A stretch of 64,000 nucleotides of DNA, from contig NC_079203.1 of the NCBI RefSeq assembly GCF_026745355.1, forward strand, positions 43,119,492 to 43,183,491. The letters run 5' to 3'. The notes beneath the pieces are model-generated. The model ran no database searches. It saw only the letters and a program-made list of their open reading frames with translations, and was not told the DNA's origin. The DNA comes from Beta vulgaris subsp. vulgaris. Lineage: Eukaryota > Streptophyta > Magnoliopsida > Caryophyllales > Amaranthaceae. Positions 12,530-23,341 of the stretch are shown one piece after another. The first letter of the stretch is position 1. Each line of letters opens with the position of its first letter. The translations under genes and the position numbers were made by a program.

Positions 12530-12752
12530 GCGCATACCTGGTATGGACACTGTTTGTCCATACCGTGACAAAGTTGTAACTAAATACAACTTTTTTTTTT
12601 TTGAGTTTTTACTTACATACATTCATGATATGATTTCTCTCCTTCATGATCAAAGTTGTCTAAATTGCCATTAAGTCAACTTTTTTTTATCTTCTGGCAA
12701 AATTATTAATATACCCCGGTATGGACACTGTTGACCCATATCGAATATGCGC
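12530..12752. mobile_element. Small TIR element (MITE), family unknown
   Basis: GCGCATACCTGGTATGGACA at the left pairs with an inverted GCGCATATTCGATATGGGTC at the right, and the match runs on through TGTCCATACCG. It is 223 bp and has no ORF. The target duplication is unclear. Confidence 0.6.
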
Positions 12753-12877
12753 CAATAGTTTCTCAAGAAATCAGACTGAATTGAGAGAAATTGAAATGCA
12801 AAGAGCAACTGAAATGTAAAAAAAAACAGGGCATAGCATAACTATAGTCTATACTCTATAATGAAGCTCAAGGAACG

Positions 12878-13596
12878 GAGGACGTACGAGACTACAATGG
12901 TTGGTGTCTCTCCAATTAGCTCTCCACACTCTCTCTCCTATTCTCTCTCTTCAAGCTACTCTCAAGAGCCATGTCTAAAAACACCCAACAACAATAAAAC
13001 CCTTTAAAGAGCTCTCCATTCAACTTTCCATTTTTGTGGTCCCCATGTCAATAAATGAACCTCATTTCATATTATGATCAAAGTTATATAAATTAAGTTA
13101 TTCATGTAAATTAAATATAATTACAAATTAATCTTTTTCATAATTTAAGCAAAGTAGAATTTTTAAAAAACAATATAATTATGAGTGCTAATATTTAATT
13201 TTCATAAATTTGGCATGGAATGAAGAATTAACCTACAACATGAAAAACTAATTTTTAAATATCCAATATTAGACTCATTTTATAGATAAAGGAAAATTAT
13301 ACTTGTTGGCATAATAATTATTACCATCTTTTTTTTAATTTTTATAGAAAAGATCATTAAATGGTTGCATGAAGAAAATAGAATTGAAGTAATTACAATA
13401 AAAAGTGGGTCCCACACATTGGAGAGCCATCTCTCCATCAACCCAAATGGTATCTCTCCCAAGAGCCCTTTTGCAAAGTGTCTCCATGGAGAGACACCCC
13501 AGACACATCCAAGAGCCCCATTGTTGGGTAAGAGGTGGCTCTCCATTTTCTCTCTTCTTGAAGAGCTAGTTGGAGAGCCCCATTATACATACTCTT
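12878..13596. mobile_element. MITE with 8-bp flanking repeat
   Basis: ACAATGGTTGGTGTCTCTCC near the left end pairs with an inverted ATAATGGGGCTCTCCAACTAGCTC at the right. AAGGAACG occurs on both flanks (12870-12877 and 13597-13604), fitting a hAT-type 8-bp duplication. The left end carries about 10 extra bases, so the exact left border is uncertain. No coding capacity; open frames inside are artefacts. Confidence 0.6.
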
Positions 13597-13604
13597 AAGG
13601 AACG

Positions 13605-14143
13605 TTTAGAGTACCAAGTAGAAGCATTATGATAGGGGGATAATATGAAATGATGCGTTCCTCCTAATAAAACAGGCTAAGGCAAACAGCCAAAAACTCA
13701 AAAGGGCAAAAAACAGAGTACTCAAAAACTCTCTCTGCTTTTTGCACAGTGATAACTCTGAAGCAACGACTCATCATCCCCTCTAAAACCCACTCCCTTA
13801 AAACCCTCGTACAATTCATCTCCTACATCTTTAAAAAAAAAAACTTGCCTTCTTTTACTCATCTCTACTCTTCTCTTTCACATGACCTCAATTTTTTTGT
13901 CTTTTAATGGACCAAAAAAGTAAACTGCTTTTTCTTCTTTTATGATGATAAATTCATTCATATCATATCATAAAAAAGCAAAAAAAAATCCCATTCTGCC
14001 ATGAACAGGACTTTGATCAGATACAGAAAATTAAAGAGAGAATCCAACTCTATTTTTTGATCATCATGGTGAAAATATAAAAGTGATAAAAATCCCAAAT
14101 TTAAATAAAAAATTTAATAATTTTTTTTATGGGACCCTTAAAA

Positions 14144-14174
<31 letters not shown>

Positions 14175-15440
14175 GTAATGTTTTTCTTCTCTCTACATTT
14201 TCTCTCTCATCCTCTGATATTTCCCCTGTTTTTTGCTCTTGTGTTATGTGTGTGTGGTTCTTCTTCTTCTCTTTATCCTGATTAATGGGTCCATTCTCTG
14301 CATATTGAATGAAATCCCCTTTAAATTTTTCTTGGCTTTTTGAACATTATATGTATATTCCTTTCTTTTAATTGGTCTATCTAAAATGGGTAGCCTTTTT
14401 TTTGGACTTACACTTGTGTTTTTACTTTGAATAGTTATACTACAGTATTTTTTATTGTGATTTTCAAATATTTCCTCTAATGGCTTAACTTTCTACATTT
14501 TGGATTTTTGCTACTCATTTAGTTGGGTTGTTGGTTCTTGAAAGAGAAGGGGAAAAAAGAATCCCATTTTCCTGTTTCATTTTACTGTTTTTCTTTTTGT
14601 TTTGTGAAAATCAGTGGGTAATTAATACTCCTGTTTATTTGAATAATATTACCCGCCTACATATTTCTATTTCATTGGAGTATGGTTTTTGTGTAATTTT
14701 AGTAAGGTGGGGATTTGAAGTAACTAGGAGTACTTCTCTTCTCAAGTCTTTTTCTAAACCCTGGTTCCTTTGTTTCTGACTGAATCTTTTGGGTTAAAAC
14801 TAGCCAAAACTTGAAACTTACTAGTCTCGTTTTAAGGCCCTTCAGTTTAGTTTCTCTAAGTCCAAAAGAACGAAGCTTGATTCGAGCCTGATCCACAGGT
14901 TTATATATACTCTCTTCATTAATATTGACCTGTTATATTTGTTATGAATGAACATCTCTTTTTACTTGGTACATTTTTTATTTGGTAACCATAAAGTCCA
15001 TAACCCATTCAATATTTCACTTTATATTTGTCATTCCTACATATAATTGCCAAATATTTATTACTATCCTATAAAGATCACAACTTTTTATATTTAAGTC
15101 CATAACCCATTCAATATTTCACTTGTAGATTTGTCATTCCTATATATAACTGCCAAATATTTATTATTATCCTATAAAAACCACAACTTTTTACATTTTC
15201 TAAATACTTTTGCGCACAACAATGTAGCAAGTAAATGTAGACGATGAAATATATATACATGGTCTTTAATATATTTTTACCTTGGTGTCTTTAGATTATT
15301 GTCAAAGGAGAGGGAACTATTTCTGATTTGGCATTTTGTTTGGAGCTATAATTGTAACACTGTTGGAGGGAAAAGTGAAAACCAATGATTTCTTGTTTTG
15401 GGTTGTCCTGAGGAAACACATTTAGGAAGGGTAGTTCCCT
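13605..15440. other. 5' flank of the homeobox gene
   Basis: CT-rich and AT-rich non-coding DNA upstream of the ATH1-type gene. It contains the tandem duplication listed separately. Open frames (14528-14779, 14699-14896) have no domain. Confidence 0.5.
14994..15197 (+). repeat. 102-bp tandem duplication, two copies
   Basis: AAGTCCATAACCCATTCAAT starts at 14994 and again at 15096. Both copies continue with TTTGTCATTCCTA, GCCAAATATTTATTA and CACAACTTTTTA with few differences. It lies about 250 bp upstream of a good TATA box. Confidence 0.85.
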
Positions 15441-15445
15441 ATCAC

Positions 15446-15454
15446 TATAAAAAG
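15446..15454 (+). promoter_or_regulatory. Putative TATA box of the homeobox gene
   Basis: TATAAAAAG in a CACTATAAAAAGG context, 1.74 kb upstream of the start codon. A start site would be expected near 15478. This implies a long leader, probably with an intron, which is common in this gene family but is inferred here. Confidence 0.35.
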
Positions 15455-15479
15455 GAAAACTCAATTCAATCTAAATCCT

Positions 15480-17194
15480 CCCTTCAGTTCAAGTCTTATT
15501 TATACATTTCTGGGGTTTTTTTTTGATTTGCTATAAATCAGTCAAGTCTTTGGGTTGAATATTCTTGACCCTCTTCATTGTTTTGTTTACTTTTGGCAAG
15601 GTTTTTAGTGGAGAAAGTTGTTTTTGGAGTATCAAGGGATTTTTATAATGCTCAAAACAACAAACAAAGAAAGAAAGGTTAGTTCTTTCTTTTTCTTTTA
15701 TCATCTCTTTTACTTTTTTGTTCATGATTTGATCCCACTTTCTTTTAAGTAAATACTTACCCATATATGATTATACTCCTAAGTGGCATTAAGCTCAAGT
15801 TTTCCTTCATTTTACTGCCTTAAACTGCAAGACTCTTTGTCATATTGTAGCTACACTTACTAATACATTTTCTTAAGATATATTTATTGAATTCACTAAA
15901 TATTTTAGTAATTATGTTTGAAATGCTTAATAGATGTTTTATATATTATGCAATACTTGATAGTTGTTCATCAAATGTCTTAGTAAAATTAGTTAGGGTG
16001 GATATTGGTAATTAGATAATCCAATTATGTTGTGTTTTTATTCTTAGAGGTGTTTACTTGATTGTATATTGGTAGAGTTGAAATAGAAGATCAAGTGATC
16101 AACCCAAGGAATAAAGCAAAATTATGTCATAAATTTCTTATTGATTTTGGGGTCACAATGTCACATTATGGTTTTGCAATAAATTTTCAAAGATATACAG
16201 AAGTACATGTTAGAATAGTGAAATTGTTGTTGTTTATTTCAGCCCAAGTAAAGGAACACTATTTTCCATAAACTTGGAAAGATTGTTGTTGGGAGTTCCT
16301 TTTGACATGTGATGATCTTTCGAAGTTCTTCCAAAGATAGTTATGTGCCTATTTTTTGTCATTATTGAGGTGAATAGTGAACAATCTCTGCTCAAAGCTT
16401 GATTTTCCCAACTAGTTGTATTCTAGTGAAATCGCCTTAGAAATATGTCATTTGTGAAATCTAGTTAGTGTCTTGCTCTTGCAATATTAGGGCGAAGCAA
16501 CTTTATAAGAATATCCTGAATTTGTCTGTCATTTGGCTCTATATTTCTGTGTTGATTATGACTTGTAATCTATTTTTGTTTCTTATAGTTTGCAAATGTG
16601 AGGGTGATCCCCCGTACCTATAGATAGATCTGTGTCTTTGAACCAAAACCTGTGAATTGGGTATGTGTGAGTGGTACACTTCTGGGCTAATTTTATAAAA
16701 CTGGGTTGTGTATCACATTCTTTTATCTATTCTCGTATCTGTGGATTTGGTAACGATGGTTCCTCGTGAACCTTGATGTCGATTTATAGAATACAGACAT
16801 AATTAACATACTTCTCCAGAAGAGACATTAATCTAATTAAACATAGACAAATCTTTGTAGAAAACAGTAAGCAGTAAACCTAAAGAGGCATTATAGTAAC
16901 ACTAAGCTCTAATAACTGCTATGCTGACAAATGTGTTTTTATGTAATAAAAGTGTGAAAACAGTCTAAAGTATGCATATGTTTCAGCTTCATAAATATCT
17001 TACATGGCAAATATATGCAGAGTTCAGTTGAATTCTGAATTATCACTCTTTTGAGGTGCGTGCCTATTGGTTCTGGAAGTCGAAGAATGTGAAAGCTTGC
17101 ATGGTCCCCTGCAGTCAAGAATGGTCATCTGAATGCGCGTAATCTGATTGTGGCTTTCTCCTGAATGTTAAGATAGATACACTGCTGAAAGATC
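15480..17194 (+). other. Probable leader and leader intron
   Basis: Non-coding region between the putative TATA box and the start codon. Candidate splice sites exist (AAAG/GTTAGT near 15679, TGCAG at about 17017-17021), but the exact leader structure cannot be fixed from sequence alone. Several upstream ATGs lie in the last 100 bases. Confidence 0.35.
17101..17142 (+). promoter_or_regulatory. Upstream ORF, 13 codons
   Basis: ATG at 17101 opens 13 codons and ends in TAA at 17140-17142, 52 bases before the main ATG. Further short ATG-stop frames begin near 17121, 17133 and 17168. If this stretch is in the mRNA leader, these would be expected to lower translation of the main frame. Confidence 0.5.
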
Positions 17195-19518
17195 ATGGAG
17201 AGCGAGCCACACATGCAATTAGATCATCCTAGCTGTATACCTACAGTCATTGACGGATTCCCTTCTCAAACATTGTCAGAATCACATCTTCGAACCACTT
17301 TTTTTCAACTAAACACCCAGAATGATGATAATAGTAGTATGCATGGATTTCCATTACTTCCATCATTTCAAGGGCAATCCTTCAGAGATATTCATGCTGA
17401 TAAAACTGTCAGCTATGATGGATCGATCAATAGAGGTAACTCTAATCTTCAAGACCTTTGCTTGGGAGGTGCTAGTTTTGCTTCTGGTTCATTACCTACT
17501 ATTCTAAACAGCAGAAATGGACTCAATAATGATGCAAATAATTCAGTCATCTCTCTTCAACAAGAGGTAGTTCCATCTGAATCTCTAAGAGCCATGTTCT
17601 CAGGCGGGTGCTCCTACGCCTCAAGTTCCTCCATCCCAATCACGCTGAACTGTGGTTATGATGGTTCATTTGGCTATGACAGATTTCTGATGCAACAAGA
17701 GATGAACTGGAGAGCATCAGCATCCGGGTTGGAACCTATACGGTTCAACGAGAGTCAAGATGCACATAATGGATGGGTTTTGCCAAGCTCAGAAAATGTT
17801 TGCACAAGTCATCCTTATGGAACTTCTACATCTCATAATGAGCTCTCTCTGAGTCTTGCTACTTGTAGGCCTTCTCTTCCTTCAGACTTGACCAAGTTAG
17901 GTTCAGATCACAGTTCTCACTGTAGCAAGGAGCTCTCTCTTGGTTGCACTTCGAATAGTAGGTCTGGCCAGTTTTCTCCAATAGTATCAGGTTCGAGATA
18001 TCTTTCTGTGCTTCAGCAAATACTTTCAGAAGTCGCAAGTTATTCACTTGACAGTTTAGACAAGACCAGTAATTGCAGTGGCAATTTAGGGAACTCGAGT
18101 TTAAATCTTCCATTCACTTCAGATCATATCTGTGATCCTGGTTCTTCATCGAAGGATGCCAATGAGTTACATGATGATGGATCATTTGAAGTTCTAGCTG
18201 GAAGTTCAAAGAAGTCACAGATGTTAGCTTTGCTACAGATGGTATGTAGTGTACATTGCCTTTATGTTAATCATCTTAGTACTTGGACTTAATAATTTGG
18301 TGAAACTGTCAAGACCATTTAGGCCTCTTCAAGGGAAGTTAGGCTTTAAATATTTCCAATTTGAGATGATTCAGAAGTAAAGACAAAAACTAAATTATGG
18401 TATAAAGTTGTTTAAAAATTAAATCACCCTGAAGGATGAAAACTTGAAGATTGAGATAGTATTTGATTGGCGGAAATCATTCTCTAGGAAGAGTGGTTTT
18501 CCTTTGTTTGGTTTCTTAAGGGTGGAAAGTAGTCTTCCAAGGATGGAAAACACATTGTTTTCTGTCCAACCAATTAGATCCTGGACCTCTCTATACTTTC
18601 TTCAACATATGTCATTTTCATGCTTATACATTGCAGGTTGATGATCGCTATAACCGCTGCTTAGATGAGATACACATGGTAATCTCTGCATTCCATGCTG
18701 CAACTGAGCTTGACCCTCAACTGCATTCTTGTTTCGCTCTTCAAACAATCTCATTCTTCTACAAAAATCTGAGAGAAAGAATCAGCAATCAAATCCTAGC
18801 AATGGGAATGGATAATACAAGTGTGAGAGACAGTGTGGTATCAGTTGACAAATCCTTCATGTCAAAGCAGTGGACGCTCCAGCAGTTGAAGAGAAAAGAT
18901 CAGCTATGGAGACCTCAGAGAGGCTTGCCAGAGAGATCTGTTTCTGTATTACGAGCATGGATGTTCGACAACTTCCTTCACCCGTGAGTTTTTTTTGTCT
19001 TTTGACAATCTTATACTGCTTCTTTTGTGAAGTAGTACAATCCTGAACTTTCCTAGAGTAGGAAAAAAAGGGTCTGATCTCTGATAATGTCCAGATATCC
19101 AAAAGATGCAGAGAAGCACTTGCTTGCCATTAAAAGTGGATTAACAAGGAGCCAGGTATTATAATCTTAAGTGCGTTTGTAATCATGCAGCTGAAACATA
19201 TATTTTGCTAAGTTTTTGATGCATCTTGGTTTCCTCTTCATTTGTTAACTTAACAGTTTTCTGCTCAAAACTATATTCAGAAGATCCTACAATGTTTTCT
19301 GCCAATGTTACTTATGTAGTTGTTGTGTGAAACAACAGGTTTCAAATTGGTTTATCAATGCTCGTGTTCGTCTCTGGAAACCTTTAGTAGAAGAAATGTG
19401 CTCAGAGATAAACCGCAAAAAGGGGATCGTTCGCCAAAATGATGAAGGAACCAACAACACTAGTAATAGTAGAAGCCAGTTAAGAATCTATGACTTCGAC
19501 CAAAGGTTCAGCAATTGA
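17195..19518 (+). CDS. ATH1: BELL/TALE homeodomain transcription factor, ATH1 type
   Basis: Four exons, 17195-18241, 18637-18983, 19095-19155 and 19339-19518, all with GT-AG borders, encode 544 aa. From about residue 265 lies the SKY part of the POX domain ([18 protein letters not shown]). The BELL part starts at the exon 1/2 border ([20 protein letters not shown]). A TALE homeodomain follows from about residue 434 ([56 protein letters not shown]), with the three-residue PYP loop extension and intact WFINAR recognition helix. The exon 3/4 border splits the homeodomain, as in other BELL genes. Residue-level likeness is best to Arabidopsis ATH1. Such proteins are nuclear, pair with KNOX proteins, and act in shoot meristem, stem growth and flowering control. 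No damage is seen; the N-terminal 260 residues are low-complexity and poorly conserved. The first ATG of the long frame is used because no upstream in-frame ATG follows the uORFs. Confidence 0.93.
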
Positions 19519-20286
19519 ATTGAGCTCAAGCTAAACTTGAGAAAAGGGCAGGGCAGTTACTGGTAGACTCTAGTTACTTGGCAAGGTGAATATGAATATA
19601 TGTTAGTAGTATGTTACATATGGCTATGTATAGTTATTAGCATTTGCCTAGAAAATTAATGCAATTGTACATAAAATTCTTATATGAAGACTCCAGTGGT
19701 TCCTGAGCTGCTACAATTTTACCGGCTTTCATAGGTATCTGGAAGTTTGCTGTAGCATTTGGGGGTAGGATCACATATTGGTAATTTTGTATGGGTTTTT
19801 TGATGAATTAAAAGTTGGCTAATTTTATGTGTTAGCTTGTTTAGAAAAACAATTGCTTTTATCTAGGGAAAATGGTCCTTGTTTAAACTTGATACCTCTC
19901 AATCACTACTAGTTTTCTGACACAAATTATCTATTTACTTTAATAGCATTGTTATCATTCATTATGTGGTACAATATGAATGTGAATTAGATATGACATG
20001 ATATTCCTCAATAATAATATAAATATGCATAAAAAAGTAGAAGCTTTTTTACCGTTAGACGTGAATTTGGCGTCTAACACTAGTTTGGTATCAATTGCTT
20101 TTGGTACAAATAAGAAACTTTTTCTAATTATTTTCAATTGCTTTCCAGATCTTTTTCAAATGGTACTAAAAAAATGATACTATTATCATTTGGGTACCAA
20201 GTAAAATTTTTATTTATGTCACTTTTCATATACATTAAATGCATGACTAAGCGGTACCAAATTAGGGTATTATATGCTACATGGAT
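19519..20286 (+). other. 3' UTR and intergenic DNA
   Basis: The first 150-200 bases are probably 3' UTR, with AATTAATGCAATTGTACATAAA-like A-rich signals near 19655-19676. The rest shows nothing recognisable. Confidence 0.4.
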
Positions 20287-20289
20287 TAA

Positions 20290-20978
20290 GGGTGCGTTCT
20301 GTTCAACTTAAAAAATTAAGTTTCAGGTCCAATAAGTTCAGATAAGTTCAGATAAGTTCAGATAAGTTCAGATAAGTTCAGATAAGTTGCAATAAGGTCT
20401 AATAAGTGCAATAAGTTCCAATAAGGTCTAATAAGGTCCAATAAGTTCCAATCAGGTGCAATGAGTTCCAATCAGGTGCAATAAGTTCCAATCAGGTCTA
20501 ATAAGGTCCAATAAGTTCCAATCAGGTCTAATAAGGTCCAATAAGGTCCAAATAGTCAATGTTTAATAAACATTTGTATTATTGTCCACTATTTTGTTAT
20601 TCATAATTTCATATCACTATTAGCGGATTATGTTGTTATTAGAATTTTAATTAAAGTACCACAATGATTATATAGTATTATACTTGTATTAGTGTCTATT
20701 ATTTTATTATTTATTTGTATTATGTCTATTATTTATTATTCATATTACTATTAGCTGATTATGTTATTATTAGAATTTTTTATTAAAGTACCACAATGTA
20801 TAGTATTATACTTGTATTATTGTCTATTATTTGATTATTCATATTGCTATTGAATAATATTATAATCATGGTCAAATAATTAAGGTTAACAATAATAATA
20901 ATAATTACATATAATAATAATAATTACATAATAATAATTAAGGTTAACAATAATTATAATCATGGTCAAATAATTAAG

Positions 20979-21036
<58 letters not shown>

Positions 21037-21619
21037 TTCATAATAATAATTAAGGTTAACAATAATAATAATGATTATTAATTTTTTGATTTTCTACTTG
21101 TGTTTTATAAAATTAAAACAACACTATTAGATATATTAGTGATGAAAGTTATGTATAGGCAAATATATAAATAGTAATTTTTTTGTTAAATTAATTATCA
21201 TAAGAGATAATTAATAATCATTATTTTTTAAAGGACGAATTATAATAATTATTATTCATAAAAAATTTTGAGGGTAGTATTTACGTTAGTGGTAATATTT
21301 ATGTTATTCATGGTCAATGTTTTTGTCTAATAAGGTCAAATAAGTTTCAATCAGGTTCAATAAGGTCTAATAAGTTTCAATCAGGTCCAATAAGGTCTAA
21401 TAAGTTTCAATCAGGGTCAATAAGTTCCAATAAGGTCCAATAAGGTCAATCAGGTCCAATAAGTTCCAATCAGGTTCAATCAGGTCCAATAAGTTGAATC
21501 AGGTCCAATCAGGTCCAATCAGGTTTAATAAGTTCCAATAAGTTCAGTTCAGGTTCAATAAGTTCAGTTCAGATAAGTTCCAATAAGTTCAGGTCCAATA
21601 AGTTGAATAGAACGCACCC
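20290..21619. mobile_element. AATAAGTTC-array MITE
   Basis: GGGTGCGTTCTGTTCAACTTA at the left and the same sequence inverted at the right (one difference), flanked by TAA (20287-20289, 21620-21622). Both ends carry long arrays of roughly 10-bp units such as CAATAAGTTC, CAATCAGGTC and AATAAGGTC, in the same orientation at both ends. The middle is AAT-rich. No coding capacity. Confidence 0.8.
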
Positions 21620-21886
21620 TAAAAGGTTAGAGGCACATCATTCCTCAATATGCATGCTATGCTAGACTGTTCCAACTTCCATGAATGCTAGACCTTGTGG
21701 TATTCGAGTTTGAACGAATCACTAATCACAAGCCTATAGAGTAGAGCATAACCACATAAGCAAATAAGCAATGGTGAGCTTGCCCATAAAATCTCCCTCT
21801 TGTCGTCATTACTCTACCCTACTTTTGTTTAGCTTCATTCTATACATCCAAAACATATTTTTTTTTTTAATGTTAGAGAGCGATTA

Positions 21887-22584
21887 AGGTTCTGTTCTCT
21901 TCGGCATAAAACAGCTGAACTGAACTGAACTTATTAGAGCTGAACTGAACTGAACTTATTGGAACTGAACTGAATTGAATTGAATTAAATTAAATTAAAT
22001 TGAATTAAACTGAATGTAATAAATATATAAATAATATTTTAAATAATAATAATATGAATATTAAATAATAATTATAATGATAAGTAATAATAATGAATAA
22101 TAATAGTATTTTGGATATTTTTAAATGATAGTTATAAATAAATAATATTAATAATCATAAATTAATAATAATAATAATAATTAGTGATAATAATGATAAT
22201 TAATAATAATTATTTTATATTATTTGTATTAATATATTAATATTTGATGATGATATATAATAACAATAATATTTAAGAAGTAAATTAATATTACTATTTT
22301 AATAATTAGATTAATAATATAAAAATATTTAGTAATAAAAAAAATGATTGGGTTGGACCGCGAAAATTACATCATAAACCGTCTTGACGCGATTTGATTG
22401 ATTTATGGGCTAAAAAAAGTGGGTTTATTTGTGCTTTGACCTAAACCATGTTCTTCCTAATAATAATAGTAATAATAATGAGTAAAGCTATAATAAACTA
22501 AATATTATATAGAAACAACAACAGTAATAATAATAATACTTAATAGTAATGATATATATTTAAATAATAATAATAATAATAATA

Positions 22585-22647
<63 letters not shown>

Positions 22648-22783
22648 GTAATTAGTAAAATAAATTATACCAACATAATAATAGTATTTAACAAAATGGT
22701 TATAAAAGAATAGAGCTGAACTGAACTGAACTAATTGGAGCTGAACTGAACTGAACTGAAAATAAACTGGGGAGAACAGACCC
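21887..22783. mobile_element. TTCAG-array MITE, copy 3
   Basis: AGGTTCTGTTCTCTTCGGCA start and GGGGAGAACAGACCC end, with CTGAA arrays near both ends and an AAT-rich core (including a long AAT microsatellite at about 22563-22644). It aligns over most of its length with copy 2. Flanks are TTA and TAA, a slightly decayed duplication. Confidence 0.75.
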
Positions 22784-22786
22784 TAA

Positions 22787-23140
22787 GCGTAATGATATAT
22801 ATAAGATACATAAAGTTTTGATTACCACCTCTACAAGTTTTTACCATCATAGTTAGATGACATCCACTCTCAACTCATTTATTCATTCTCGCAACTCAAA
22901 TCTCACCCAAAATTTGTATCTCTATTTTCTTTTTGTACTAAATAACTCTATATTTTTACTATCCCTATTTGACTATCCACATTTCATGCACCCCGGTCCC
23001 ATCATATGATGGGTTACCTTACCTCCAAAGCTTCCACAGTGCACAGTAGTACATGGACATTTGAGATTCTGTCCCGGCCTATTCACCAAATATGAGAACA
23101 GATATCCAAAAAAGGAAGAAAATAATTCTCTTACTCGACC
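22787..23140 (+). other. 5' flank of the neprosin gene
   Basis: Non-coding DNA between the MITE and the neprosin gene; no motif beyond the TATA box listed next. Confidence 0.4.
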
Positions 23141-23150
23141 ATATATATAA
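23141..23150 (+). promoter_or_regulatory. Putative TATA box of the neprosin gene
   Basis: ATATATATAA about 190 bases upstream of the start codon; a start site near 23180 would give a leader of roughly 160 nt. Confidence 0.35.
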
Positions 23151-23341
23151 CCATTTAAGGACTTTCCTATTCTTAAAACAGTACATATCTATAATTCTAA
23201 ACTGGTAACAAATATACTAAAATCATTCAAATCCTTCAAAATTTTATGGAAATATTCTATATTCACATTTCTATAGCCAGAATATATTTTTGCATATATA
23301 AGGTTCCTCAAACATTGTCACAAACAAAATCGAGTTTATTA

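Noticed and set aside
13280..13598. Open frames on both strands at 13.3-13.6 kb
   Set aside because: They fall inside a TIR element and mirror its inverted end.
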